The notes under the pieces: generated by a model | The model's input: only the letters and a program-made list of their open reading frames with translations | The model's database searches: none | What the model was told of the DNA's origin: nothing | NCBI GenBank assembly: GCA_963969395.1 | Contig: OZ017802.1 | Location: 8,744,501-8,808,500, forward strand | DNA from: Pseudoscleropodium purum | Lineage: Eukaryota > Streptophyta > Bryopsida > Hypnales > Brachytheciaceae | Direction of reading: 5' to 3' | Length of the DNA: 64,000 nt | In this document: in pieces, positions 32,891 through 46,300 of the stretch | How the letters are laid out: each line of letters begins with the position of its first letter | Numbering within the stretch: the first letter of the stretch is position 1 | Program-made: the position numbers and the translations under genes

Positions 32891-35800
32891 TGTGTGAAGT
32901 TTAAAGGTTAAAACAAATTCAATGAAAGTTTTGTAACTCGCATCCTATTTTAAATTTTATTTATTTATTTGGATTTATATATTGGCTACATAGCCAAATG
33001 ACAATCATAAGTAAATGGATTGGCTTAATTCAATCTGCCTTTAGGACTTGTGGATGGGAACAAATTTTTTTTTTTGGAACTATAGTTGTTGAGATTTAAT
33101 TCCTTTGAGATTGAAAATTTAAATTTTAAACAATGAAACGAATGCAAACATTCTTGTACATATAACAATTTGTTTATCCATTCATCTATAGAGTTGGAAT
33201 TTCTAATTTTAATTATCTAACATTTATATAATATAAATTTCTGTATTTTTCTTTGCAAATAATTTTTAATTCAAAGAATATAAATGTAATTTATTTTATA
33301 AACTATTTTTTCTAATTAAAAAATAGACCTTAAGAAATGACTTCAAAAATAAACACAACGAAAATCTTTAAATTTATCATAATTAGAATTCAAGAATATA
33401 AATTATCACTAATGTTCAATGCATTTAACAACTTTAGAAGGAAGATGTGACAAATACTTGTATTTAGATATTTAATATTTCAAAATGTATGTACAAGTGC
33501 TAAAAATGTCTTTTGAAGTCAATATGTTTTAGAACATATCAAATGAATGATCAATATGACTTCTAAAAAAATTCTATTTGATGACAATAGTTGTAGGTGA
33601 TGAATAGGGATATATATGTCTTTTATGATATCCATAGTTTAACTATGATATTTATGTAAATAAATATCAAATACTAACAATGGTTCCTTTGTTTTCCACA
33701 ATACTAGCTACCAAAAGTTTTGCTGTTTGTCCCATCTATAGAGATTTTTGCAAACAATCATAGATTTTTTTTAAAGAGATGATGATTGATTGAGGGATGA
33801 ATAATTTTAAGTTGGAAACATGACCAAGTACAAGTCAATTTCTTGAAATATTCACTACTATTTAGAATTACAAACCCTAAAGTAGGTTTTTTATTGAAAT
33901 TTTCTACAAGTAGACTTTGTACATAACTTTTGAAGAAACCTTTTTTGTCTTGAATTTGAATATTATTATACCAATTTTCTATATTTTTATTATATTTCTT
34001 TCTTTTTGGTTTATAAAGCTTACAACAATCTTGGTAATACCCTCATTTGTCACAATAGTAGCAAGCATTTCATGCAAAAATAATACTATATAATGTTTAT
34101 TTTTTATCCTTATTTTTTTTTTAGCAATTCTTTAACTATATCAACATACATAAAATTGTAGTTGATTTTGAAATTTTAGTAATTGTCTTTCATATTTTCT
34201 TTTATATTATTGGTCAATTCTTTTTCTCAAGACAACATACAAATATAAAGCAAGGGCCTTTGTACAAACATATGTTTGTAATTTTTTTAAGTCCAAATCA
34301 TGATCTAATTTTTAGGAACATTATACTTCAAATCTCATTTATTTTTGAATTTTACAAAATTTAGTTTCCAAGCATACAATGACCGTCTTGTAGTCACTTG
34401 AATACTAAAAGACTAAGGATCTCAAAGAAGAGTAAATTGTGTAAAATTTTTGAAATTTTTATAAAGATCATACTCAATCTCAAGAGTATAATGATCAAAT
34501 TATACCAAAGCCATCAAAACAAATTGTTCAAAAGGAATTCATGTCATCTAAATCCAAAATCCTCAATAATAATAAAAAGGTAAAAAATATCCAAAAATTT
34601 TAAGCTCAAAAGAATGTAAGCTTAGAATAAACTTGACAAATTTCAAAATAAATTGATGCAAAGATGTAGAGAATATTACCTCTAAACCTTTAAGCCTTGT
34701 AGCAAGTCTTTTGGGTGACTTTTTACTATATTTCCAAAAACTATGATATGTAAGGTTTAAGTAGAGGGAATACATGTTGAAGTTATTTGAAGATTAAGGA
34801 ATTGAAGCTTCTAAGCTTTGTGAAATATTCATGCTTAGTGTTTGGTGCACACAATTTGCAAGTGCCCATACCATATAGCAACCTTTGTTTGTGTATGAGA
34901 CACATCAAATTTCATCTATTTTTCTTTGGAATTTTCTAAATAATATTAAATTTCTTGTTGAAGTAATTGATTGATCCTACCATGATGTTGAGATACCCCA
35001 CAATTTTGCAAGAAATTCCACATCATATTTTGATAAACACTATTTTGCTATCAAATAAGCATTGCATGTTATAGATTTTCCTTATGGCTAATTCATCTTC
35101 TAATTTATTTTTTTAATACATTTATATATAGTCCTATGCATTGAATCAAAGATTCTTGAAATTTTAATAGAAAGATCTATACTGTCTACACTAATTACTA
35201 GAAGAAAAGCATGAATATAGGTGATCTATACAAAAAGGTTTGAATTATATTTCTTCTTTAGACATTTTCAAAAATGATGTTTGATAATAAGTTTGGGTAT
35301 CCATAAATGCAATTATTGAGAAAGTTTCAAGAATGTTAATATCGGTTTATTTTATTTTCTTGACTTCTTTTTTTAATATACATTAGTTAGTTCTTATGAA
35401 TGTACCATATTACATTAGTAGTGAAAGCAAATTGACTCATTTTTGAAGATGCAATGATGTTGACATTTGTATGTTGAACAAAAGTGTTCAAATTGCCATT
35501 CTTTCATGTAACATTGTTTGTCTTGAGTGGATTAGATGGTCACTTTTTACAAAAACACCAATGTGGCCTATTGCCAAGGAATAAGAATTAAAAAAAAAAT
35601 TCAAGAAAAGAATTAAATGTTTAATTTGGTGCACTTGGCAACCTATTGTGAGAATATATTTAATAAATTAGAATGTTTGAAAATTTTGATAATAGGGTAA
35701 AGAGATTGATTATAGGGCAATAGATAATCAACCATTTTTGCAACAAGCCGTGTCTCTTTTGCTATAAGGTACACATATTTGTTATCGCCCTTTCCTAGTT

Positions 35801-36330
35801 GCATACCCTATGTACACTTGTCTAAGATTTGTGAGCTAAAATGTTGTCCAGTTGCAAACACGAAACACAATTGGGAAAGTGATGTATCAAATGTGAATAT
35901 CTTACCTTATTCTTCTTTCCGATTACAGGGAACCAATGTTTGAGACATTTTTTCAATTTTACCAACTACAAATAAAACATATCTTACTACAACATCTCAT
36001 ATTGCATAATGTGCAATAAGAGAGTTAGCAAAGAGTAGGTGGGCATGCACATGCATCAAGATGGAGAGACATGAGTTCTTGTGGCCCCTCTAGAAAAGAA
36101 GTATGTTTCTATAAACTCTCTAACTAAATAAACCTCTCTTTGTGCATAAATCCTAGTAGCATGCATTAAGAAAGGTTCTACCTATCTTTTCCTTTAATTC
36201 CCATATTGAACCACTCTTTCAAGAGTCAAGTCTAGTTATTTCTCTATTTTTCACTCTAAGTAGCGATTTTATAGATTTTTTCACTATTTTTTTTTGCCTA
36301 TGTTTTCAAATTGCAATCTTTTCTTTCCCC
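32891..36330. other. AT-rich intergenic DNA, no gene seen
   Basis: There are no recognisable coding motifs or strong repeats. ORFs such as those near 34398-34775 are Lys, Ile, Asn and Leu-rich readings of AT-rich DNA. Confidence 0.45.
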
Positions 36331-37250
36331 AATTCTGCAGGCTAACTTTGAGCTAGTCAACATTTTTTCCCCAAACTGCAGAGAACAGCCCACAACAGAG
36401 CTGTACATGGCACCAATGTTGCAGACCTCATGGTTTTTTAAAATTTCCATCTCTGTCCTGGAAGAGCGACGGAGCTTGCATTAATTCATTCATGATAATC
36501 TCAGTCATGATCACAATGGACTCTTTGCATTGCTGAAGTGCTTCATCTAATGGCCAACAACTGCTTTGGAATTGACGAGCCTTCCAATGCAAGTCACCCT
36601 ATATTCAAAACTTTGTGTTGAAAGTTGCACTCTTATTCCGAACTTATGAACTGGTCGTGGTTGTGACCAAATCCACAGACTCTTGATTCAAACTGGCTCC
36701 ACATAACTTACAAGGAGTCTGAGTTTCATGGAAAAAAGTCCATTTCAGCCAAAAAAAAATTCTGTTTCAGCCCTAACTTTTGGTGAGAACCTTGTTTCTT
36801 TGCTACTGCTCACAGAATTTGATAGACAGGAGAGGAAGCTTGAAATTTTTCATAAAATATTAGGCACCACAGTTCAGTCTATGCACTTGGCAACAGACAT
36901 TAAACTTATTTCAACCACAAATGTGGTTCTCATGGTTGAAGAGATGCTAAATTGTCCCCATTTGAATGAACTGTTTAGAACAGACAGACATTGGCGGAGG
37001 AAAGCTTAAGTTGAGGTGCTCAACTGTTGTCAAATGTGCCATTGACTCAAAACCACCGTCATCACTCTGTGTACATCTCCAAAATCAATGTGTACCTCTG
37101 TGGAAGAAACAATTTCAGGAACCTTTAACTTACCCCCCAAAACCTTGACCCTTCATAATTTTTGCATACTAAGTTTATATCCAAACGTGGGGTTCTTGGG
37201 TGTGATGAAACCTCTTTCCACTTACCAACAATAAAATCAATAAAATAATT
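36331..37250. other. Higher-complexity block without a recognised gene
   Basis: Composition shifts towards normal complexity. The longest frame (36728-37009, plus) encodes 93 residues including LVSLLLLTEFDRQERKLEIFHKILG, followed in another frame by a Pro/Cys-rich stretch. I recognise no family. It may be a decayed gene or transposon fragment. Confidence 0.3.
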
Positions 37251-37364
37251 AGAACAATCTAATAATAGTAACTAGACATAGTAGTCAAAAGGTGTCGGTT
37301 TGAGGGGTGCCTATCTTAGATCAATCAAGTTCTAACTATCTTGAACCTTGAACATCAAGGTGGG

Positions 37365-37566
37365 CATTTTGTGTTTGATGGATGACACAAAATCAAGCTG
37401 TATAGGATAGAAGTGCAACTATTCATCTTCAAAATTTGTTTTGGAAAGGAAAGATCTTGTATAATAGTTTGAATTGTAATGACTACTTTTGCAATTTTGG
37501 AGGCTAGTGATTCATACGATAATAGAAAAGGATAATTTTAAGGGTCTCCCCTTCACTGTTTAAAGA
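37365..37566. mobile_element. Diverged second copy of the MOR1 intron 33 MITE-like element
   Basis: It shares in order GATGGATGACA, a GGAAAG-rich segment, GACTACTTTTGCAATTTT, AGTGATTCATACG and a right end before TTAA (37567-37570) with the element at 9399-9618. The left end has decayed. It is non-coding. Confidence 0.55.
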
Positions 37567-37599
37567 TTAAGTCAAGTTCAATTTCACCTCTTCCTCCGA

Positions 37600-38200
37600 T
37601 TATTATATTCACACTCATTCCTCTGCCGCCCCCAAGACCTGTCCACAGTGAAGGCATTCCAACACCGATGGCAACTAACTTCCCGGCCCTGCCCCGGCCC
37701 CGCCCCGGCCCGTGAATTCCGCTGTGTCTGAGACCAACAATGACCTTGCCTTCTGAAGGAGCGAGCTGTCAACCATGTGGATAGTAGTTACAACATTAAT
37801 TTTATTGTTATTATTCCATTTCATTTCCATTTGGGAAGCACTCGCTGCACATGGAAAAAATGGCGGGTTCATCAAATGAATTTGCCTTATCAATGGAGAA
37901 TCTGAGTTGGCGTGGTTTGGAGTAAGATATCATTGCTGCAGCAGTACCTTACGAGTCAAGTACTGTGCAATTGTGGCGTCGTCCTTCCTTGCCATAAGTG
38001 GAGCTGGTGTTGTCTATGATACATCTTATCATACAAACCCACAGCCAAGGCACCCACCCCTAGAGCTTTTTGAGGAAAGCTTGGGAAGGAGACAAAAGTA
38101 GAACCACCAAAAAGTCAATTATCATTTACCATATTATTGGCCACTCAACTTGTGGGGCAAGCTAGGGTCCCCGAGCCAAGTGAGGCGGTTTGGTTTGAGT
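37600..38200. other. GC-rich island without a recognised gene
   Basis: A block of about 600 bp is clearly richer in GC than the desert around it. It includes a short CCCCGGCCC tandem near 37681-37712. ORFs on both strands (37584-37893 minus, 37907-38101 plus) match nothing I know, and none has clear codon structure. It could be a captured gene fragment or an unannotated exon. Confidence 0.3.
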
Positions 38201-38919
38201 CGAAAACCGTGAATGTCATATCTGCGTTTCTCTTATTTTAGATCGGTTTTCCATCATTCGTTGTTTGTTGTATACTTTACCTTTGGAAGAGATTTTTATA
38301 ATTTTTTAGAAAAATGCTCTAATTTTGTTATGGGCCTAATTATCCCAAATGTATGTATTTGCTACAAGAAAACAGAGCCAAATGCCGGCCAACTTTCAGT
38401 CATCAAAAAACACTCAAAACCTATCATTTCTACTACAAATAGCAAAAAAAATTGAATTTTTTTATTTTTTTGCATATCTAACTAGAAGATCTTGCACTAG
38501 ACTAGCATAAGAATGTATGGAAGAACTTTCAATAACTTTGACAACATAGATTGCAAGATAATTGTGTTTAAAGTGAAGGAAACCGTTTCTTTGCTCCTTG
38601 CATGATGAGATAGTAAGGGGCACTTCACACATGGGCCGACCAAGTCGAGAGGCCGTGGGAATTCATAGCCAAACTTTGGGCGAGAGTCCAAGGAAATGGG
38701 CAATAAATGGTAAAGAGTCCATCGTGAGGCCATTGCCACGTAGGAGCTTGGGCTTCCATGTAGGCAATTGGGAGGGCGACGGACTTTCAACCTTGGGCCC
38801 ATATGTGAAGCGGTCCTAAGACTTTGAATCTTCTTAACTTCAAAATTTTGCACTACAAACTTTGAATTTCTTATTTTTTTCATATTGAAGAATTGAGTTG
38901 AGGGTTTGGAAAAACTAAA
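38201..38919. other. Intergenic DNA, no gene seen
   Basis: Two overlapping antiparallel ORFs (38497-38883 minus, 38598-38819 plus) cover a moderately GC-rich segment at 38600-38820. Neither shows known motifs. Confidence 0.35.
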
Positions 38920-38923
38920 TTAA

Positions 38924-39855
38924 CCCCTTAAGTTCCTTGACTATATTTTCCGTTAAAATGCTTGAAAATTGTCATTCCTAGTACAAGTACCAAGTTTTGG
39001 AAAAAAAATCTTTTTTTTACATATATAACCATATGATCTTGTAGTATTATGCCTTGAAAACATGTGGTAAGAATTTCAGAAATTTCCACTGTGTGGATTG
39101 CAAGATATAAGCATTCAAATTCACTAAAATCATTTTTTTGGCCTTACAAAAATAAGGGCAGCTGCACTTTATAAGCTCACTTTTCTATAAAAAAAAAAAT
39201 GTTCAAAATCATGGTACTTTTGGGATTCTTTTTCCTAGATAAGTTGTCTACATGCCTAAAAAAAATTCAAACCATTTAGAATTGTACACCACATGGAGAA
39301 AAAAGAATAAGTAGAAAAAAATAGAAAATGATTCAAAATGTTAAATTATTAAGAATTTAATTATGGAATTGAAAAATATCAATCCCCCAATGGTTGTAAT
39401 GTTCTAATAAATGATATACATCCCATGATTTTATTTTTTTCAAAGAATATTGAAAATTGAGTTAAATAAATGACTTCAAAGTTTTTTTTAGAGTAGGAAA
39501 TCCATAACAACCTTCAAACTAAAACTCCTCATAACTTTTGACTAATTGATTGAAATGGAATGATTTAAAGCTTTCCACGTATTTTCAAATTTAGAAAACC
39601 AATTTCAAAATTTTTTTTCTGATAAAAATAATTTATTCTGATGTGATTGGATTGCTTGAGTTGATAAACAAACAACATATTATGTAATAACTTTTGACTC
39701 TTATTTTCAAGTGTTATGAAATTTTGTGCACATGAAAGATATTCCTTGTCTACACCTTTTAACAAAATTTTAGCCTAAAATATGCAAATTTCTTGTCACA
39801 AGTATATGCCCCAAATTGCTATGTTGCTAAAAATAGCAAGCTAGTCCTTTAGGGG
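38924..39855 (+). repeat. Full unit (C) of the 950-bp TTAA-bounded repeat family
   Basis: A 932-bp unit lies between TTAA at 38920-38923 and TTAA at 39856-39859. The left end reads CCCCTTAAGTTCCTTGAC; the right end read inward is CCCCTAAAGGACTAGCTTG. It matches 59505-60690 almost throughout, for example in AACATGTGGTAAGAATTTCA, TTTTTCCTAGATAA and AAAACTCCTCATAACTTTTG. It is non-coding. Confidence 0.8.
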
Positions 39856-39894
39856 TTAAAAACAACAACTTGATTTTCATTCTCAAAAAAAGTT

Positions 39895-40190
39895 TCAAGT
39901 AGAGGGAAATACAAGAAGGAATTAAAATCTAAATTGTTAATAGCTTGAAGATGGAATTGAAATACATTAATCCCAATGGTGAGATTGCTCTAACAAGCAA
40001 ACTAAACTTTGTAGAATATATTATTCTTTTTATTTGTAAAAATTGTACTAAAAAATGAATCAAATAAGTTATGTTCTCAAGATGATGCAATGAATGCCTC
40101 CAAAACAAAAAGTTTCATAACTTTCACATCACTAATCCAAATGTAATGAATCAAAGCTTCACATCCAAACAAAAATAAAATCTTTGGAAA
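39895..40190 (+). repeat. Divergent partial unit (F) of the 950-bp family
   Basis: Downstream of unit C, in the same orientation, segments equivalent to GGAATTGAAATACATTAATC, CCAATGGTGAGATTGCTCTAA and CATAACTTTCACATCACTAA follow the family order but are more diverged. The terminal part is missing. C and F therefore form a decayed tandem pair. Confidence 0.5.
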
Positions 40191-40709
40191 AAAAATTATA
40201 AATTAATACAGTTAAATTTTTGTGAATTTTTTTTAGTGAATTGCTTTTTAATTGGACTTATGGTGGCATAACTATTGCTTATAATCACCAATTGAAACAA
40301 AACAAAACAAATATATATAGAGAGAGAATTAAGGTCTTGCAAGCCTACCCCAAATCCTGAGAGTCCCATGAGGGGACTTTCAGTTAATGTATTTAAGGGA
40401 ATATTTGAAAACAAAGATTAAAAGTCACTCCACATGCACCCAAGGTAGGGACATCTAAACATGCTAGGTACCCAAAAGCACCACTTGAACATATGTTTTC
40501 AATATGTACATCTTCTACATTAGTATGTACCAATTATGTTTTAAAAAATACTAATAACTCAAAATAAATTTAGTAGAATTTGGTACCTTCATAAGATTGT
40601 AATGCCACACTTTAAATTCATGGTCTTAGATTAATTCCTAAAGGACAAGGAAATAATTCACATTTCAGAAATTGTGAAGATGTATTATAAAATGCAACTT
40701 AAAACAATA

Positions 40710-41288
40710 CTCCCTCTATCCCAAAATAAATTTGGGATTTTCAAATATACTTGTCTCAAATTAAATTCAAAATGACTTTCTAAAACTTGATCAACAACAA
40801 CTAAAGCTAATTCAAACACCCAAAAGCAAAAGAATCTTCAAATAACATGTTCTAGAGACTATACAACAACTTGATCCTACAAAGGGAATTGAAACACAAC
40901 CTTTGAGTAGTTGAAGGTGATGAATTCAACCCACAACTCCACAAAAACTACTACTAACAAATCTTTTGTTGAGAGTTTCATAGAGTTGAATAATAAGACA
41001 TCATCAAAATTAAATATGGAGGACATCATTGGACTTCATTGCACAAATATTGGTTAGAAAATGATTCAAATTAATAGCATTGAAACACTTTCAAAAAGGG
41101 GGGGAAAATTTCAATTTCTCCACCTTTTTTCAACATGCATTGTGTCACTATTGACTTACACTCTTTCCACACCTAGAGGTGTTTACTAGAAGCTACAATA
41201 ACTAAGCAACTTCTTGAAAACAGAAGCAACTTGCATACTAATCTATCTATTTCTAAGAAAAAACGGATTTATTTCAAAATGGAGGGAG
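40710..41288. mobile_element. Stowaway-like (Tc1/mariner-type) MITE, 579 bp
   Basis: The left end CTCCCTCTATCCCAAAATAA and the right end read inward CTCCCTCCATTTTGAAATAA form the classic Stowaway terminal repeat. TA dinucleotides flank it at 40708-40709 and 41289-41290, as expected of the TA target duplication. The interior is AT-rich and non-coding. It is somewhat longer than typical Stowaway copies. Confidence 0.85.
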
Positions 41289-41290
41289 TA

Positions 41291-42426
41291 TAATTTAACA
41301 ATGACTTTCAAACAATAGTTGTCAAATACGATTCATTTATCATATCTATACAATTAGATCAACTACCAGTAGCATGCAAACAATATTTATCAATAAAATT
41401 TGAAGCCAAAAATAGAAAATTTCTTCTAAAATTGATTGTAGATTGAATATTTGTGATTTTCACAAGAATTTTTTCCTTTAAGTTCAAAATAGTAAGTGCT
41501 AATCATAGTGATTTTGAATATCTTTATTTATTCTTTTCATTCAATTTAATTTTTGAAGGGTCATTTTTTGAATTTAAAAAGTTACTCTTTGAAGCTAGAT
41601 CCACTAATATCTATTGAATAATAAAATATTTCCAAAGCAAAGTCTTAAAAATCAAAAGCATAGAAATGTTAACCTTTAAAGAACATTTTATATTCAAGCT
41701 TGGCCTAACTTCATTAGACTACTACATTAGAACATATATTTCAAAAAAATTAGATTTTCCACATATGATAGTATATATTTAAAATTTAATCTCATTTTTA
41801 ATAATTCAATACTTCATATTGAATTTTATATGATTTTATAAAAAAATTCTTTACAAAATTCATAGTAATTACAAAAATAATTAAAATAATATGAGATTTT
41901 AAAGAAAAATAGAAATGATAGTGAAAAAAATCATGGTGAATTAGATGTAATCCTTGAGCTCACACCAAGAGAAATTTGATAGAAAAAATTCCAAAGAGGT
42001 GTATTTTGAGCTTTCAAGATGCTATCTTCAAAGTGTCACAAAAAATTATGATTTTCATATTTTTGAAAAAATTCAAATGAAGTAAAAATTAGATTATTGG
42101 AGCTATATTTTTTTGGTTAAGTTCTTAAACATTTAAGTTCAGACTATATGAAAATTTAGGTTTTGACTTTTAAAATACCTTTAGGGCTTGCAAAGTCTTT
42201 TAAGGGCCAAATAACTACTATAAGAATCATTAAAAAATTGATGAATGAAAAATTATATTTTCATGTGCTTGGAATGTGTTCATCAATTGTTCAAAATTTA
42301 AATGCATGATATTTTAATTAGTTTATTTATTCATACCTTTTTAAGTATTATTTTTTGAATTAAAAAATGACACATTTTAATGTAAAACACACTAGTGGTT
42401 TCTAATCAATAGAATATTACAACAAT
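41291..42426. other. AT-rich intergenic DNA, no gene seen
   Basis: Only low-complexity AT-rich sequence lies between the Stowaway-like element and the next 950-bp-family unit. No ORF of interest and no repeat pair is visible. Confidence 0.45.
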
Positions 42427-42430
42427 TTAA

Positions 42431-43332
42431 CCCCCAAAGGACCAAGAATTCCCTCAAGAAACTCTTAGGAGTTTAGGTGGGTTCCTATGAACTCAATTTT
42501 TGGTGAGTTTTTTCAAAAAGATTCATAAGATAGAAAAACTCATTAGCTTCATGGGAATATAATTTTTATTTCAATTGGTGCTCAAGAGAAAAAATTATGC
42601 CATCTTAAACATAATTTTTATGTCATTGGGCAAAATGAAAAATCCCCCAAAACTTGAAATTGAATTAAATTTTTTTTAATCTCATAGATCTTATTTTTTA
42701 TATAGATACAAAGCATTGAATCATTAAATTTGGATTAGTCATGTGAAAGTTATGAACAATCTAGTTTTTCATGCAATCTAATCATCTTCTAAAAAAAAGA
42801 ACTTATAAGATTCATTTCTGAATGCAATTTTCACAATTTTTTGAAAAAATTGATTCACAAAGTTAAATTTTCTTGCCAAAACGATCTTTACCATTAGTTT
42901 TATTGTCTTTCAATCCCATCTTAGAACTATTCACAATTTTGTTTTTTCTTTCAATCTTAGACCTACTTCTATCTAATAATTTCTTAAAGAATGATATCTA
43001 AATGTTTTTTATCAAAAAAAATTCTAGACTTTCTACTCAATTTTTCAAGACAATTTTTTTTAATTCAAAGTTTGCAATGCAACCATTTTTTACAAATGGT
43101 GGTCAAAGTCATCTGAAATTGCAAGACAATGTTGGTAAAAACTTTCTTTTCAACTTTGAATGCTAATATCTTCCAATTTGTTTGATCAAACTTCATAAAT
43201 GTTTAGTCCATGATCTCAAGTAAAGTAGAAGATCCTATGGTTAGATTCTAAGTTTTTTTCCTTAAACAAATTCATCAAAAATGGCAGTTCTAAGTGTTTT
43301 TTGATAGAAAAATGACCTTGGTCCTTTAGAAG
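42431..43332 (-). repeat. Full unit (D) of the 950-bp TTAA-bounded repeat family
   Basis: A 902-bp unit lies between TTAA at 42427-42430 and TTAA at 43333-43336. The ends are CCCCCAAAGGACCAAG and, read inward from the right, CTTCTAAAGGACCAAG, so AAAGGACCAAG is perfectly inverted. The interior is diverged, but GTAGAAGATCCTATGGTTAG and the final TTTTTTGATAGAAAAATGAC match unit A1. Confidence 0.7.
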
Positions 43333-43336
43333 TTAA

Positions 43337-46300
43337 AAAATCCATATTATTTAATTTATAAAAACAAATAGGAAATTTTAGAAACATTTGGATGGATTAA
43401 AAAAATTATTAATGTTCAATTTGCATACATTGTTTGTTCAAAAATGAACACTTTATCTTTATGCGATAAAATGAAACAATATCTTTGGAAGGTACTGGCA
43501 TTTTAAAACACTAAGTATCTATAATAAAGTCCTATTTTTAACCTAATTGCAAACCAAAGTTGCATGTGAAATTGTTAATTTCCTTTTTAACACTTGAGTA
43601 GGTGATCAATCAAAGTGGCTATGGAAGTGTATCACTATTCAGGCAATGATTTTTGTTGCTTGAAGGTTTCAAATGTCTGATTTTCTAGGGAATCTATGAC
43701 CAATTCTATAAACCTACTTTGAGTTGCTTTTAAAAATCTATTTCATATCTCCAAGCAATAGACAACTCTACTTGCAATATCCTTCAACTACAATTTACTA
43801 ATTTGATTGAATTGTAGAAATTTTCACAATGGGGCTCCACAAAAGATGCTAAAACACCTATATTGACAATTTATGTGCCACTCACATAATAGGTATAATA
43901 TCTTGCAACCGGAAAAGCCCTTAGACCAATTTACTATAATTGCTTTGAATTGTGGTTATCTATACTATTAAACAAATAGTTTCTTTGTTTGCACATAATT
44001 ATTCAATGAAATGTAAGTCAAGATCTTCAAGGCCATTAGGCTGACCACGTTCGTTTGGTGTTGTCAAAACACCCTCCACAAATATATGTACAAAACAAGT
44101 TTTGTGGTATTTTAACTACTACGTGGTGAGAAATATTAAATTTTAAAGTTTTTATTACACACAAAATTAGGAAATTGGACAAAAATTATAAAATTAGTTG
44201 TAGAGAGTCACTAAGCCAATGGCCCTATAGGTTGTCAACCTATAGAAAATTGATCCAATACTTTTACTTTTAAGAATTTCTTATTAATACATTATTATTA
44301 TTTTTTTATTCTTAAATGTTTTTTGGCATACTATTTTTATATACCAAACAAAACATAAGAAAAATTGTAATACAAAAATTGATTATTCAAAATATTACAT
44401 GTTAGTACTTTAGATAACTTTAAAGAATAAAAAAATGGATATGAAAGGAGTTTATAAAGGAATTATCCATCACTTTTGTAACCCTTACAAATGAAATACT
44501 AATGGTTGTGGCAATGGCACAAGGTATACTAGTTAGAAATAAAACAAAGATTTAATAGTTCTACACATCTTTCATGAAAAAGTAAATACTAAAGAATATA
44601 TTCTCGCGTTATAAAAAATATATAAATATGAAATCTTAAAATAAAATATAATAAAAGTATAAGAAATTAATTTTTAAAAATCTAAAAACATTTTCCTTTA
44701 ATTTTCAATACTAAAGCAATATTTGTCATTCTACACAATTTGAGACTTCAATATTATATTTTTAAATTCAAATTTTATGAACAGGTGAAGCAAAGTACTA
44801 CAAGTTTATATTACTCCCACATATATTGTAATATTCAATTTTCTTTAGAAGTTTGATTTTAGGTGACCAAATAATATTTCTCAACAATTAAATACATACT
44901 AAATTGATCCTACATGACAATTATTGAAGGCTTTGGCAATGTATACTTCAACATTTGAGCACTTATGAAGTTATAAAATAATTCATATTCCCCTAAACAT
45001 GTTATAAACAACAATAAATTAATTTTCATCCATTGAAACTAAATGCATACAATTGTTTTTATTATTCTTGTCAAGAAATATTTTTTTGTCATACCTCTTC
45101 TATTTCTTATAAAATCCTAATGATGCTCTAACAACCTTGTAGCAAGGAAGCTTGAAACACATTCTATTAACAACAATTGTTACAAAGAATTCAATCACAA
45201 ATTGGAATCTAAATTAGGGTTTAGGATAAAAACAAATTTAGTCATAGTGAATTGCAATATGCTACATTTAATATCTATATTTAACCCTTAAAGGATGTTG
45301 AGGCCAAAAAGTGGCCTATGGATGACTTGACTATTCATTGTAGGGACAAAGAATGCATCTATTGGTCCAATAATCCATTGTAGAAACAAAGAATGCATCC
45401 ATTGGTACAATAATCCAAGCATTTTGGTGATTACCTTGGGTAAATGGAGGCTAGGGCCTTGGTTGAAGCATTGTTAAAGCATTGTGAGACTAAGCAGCGA
45501 GGAGTCGCAAGCTCTAGTGTGCAGAAGTTATGAATTCAAATTGTTTTTGAAACAAGTTGTATCAAATCTCCACTACTTTTTGACAAATAATTCAATACTT
45601 ATAAATTATGTAATTCAACAAACAAACTGAATTCAATTACCCATACTTCTTTGAAGCTAAAATATATTTGTCCTCAAAATGGACATAATAAGTACACAAT
45701 GTAAGTTAAAACACCTTAACCGAAACGTAACTTAAACAATCCAGAAGCAACAGAACGATGATTCCAATCATTCTCCTCCAATACCTTAAGATCAAAATTG
45801 TTTTAGGCCACTACAGTACTAAATTCTATTCACTATAAGTTAAGAGATTTGATGAACCCCAAACCTTGGACTAAAATAAAAAAATTGATAAGAATAGAAA
45901 CTATAAATCTGAATCACTTGGTACATATCTTACTGGCTCCAATCAAATAAGCTGCATAATATATCATTGTCCCAAGGTAGTAGTTGGTCTCGATTCCTTA
46001 TCTACATTCCCTTGCATGCAAATAACAACAAACAGTCAAAACTATTTATGATCTAGAATGTTACTCTGATAATACACATTCAGCTAAGGAACTAAAATTG
46101 TACTGTAGCGAGCTATTGATCTAGAACTAAGTGCACTTTCGAGTAATGTCAGCATTCACTGCAAAACTTGGTCCACATGACGTTCTGTCTAGCAGAACGA
46201 TGAATCCTTGCCTATAGTCATTCATAGATATAACGTGACTTGGGACATATATATATTCCGAGTATATAGATCAAATACTCTAAAAAGACGCCGGAGAGAT

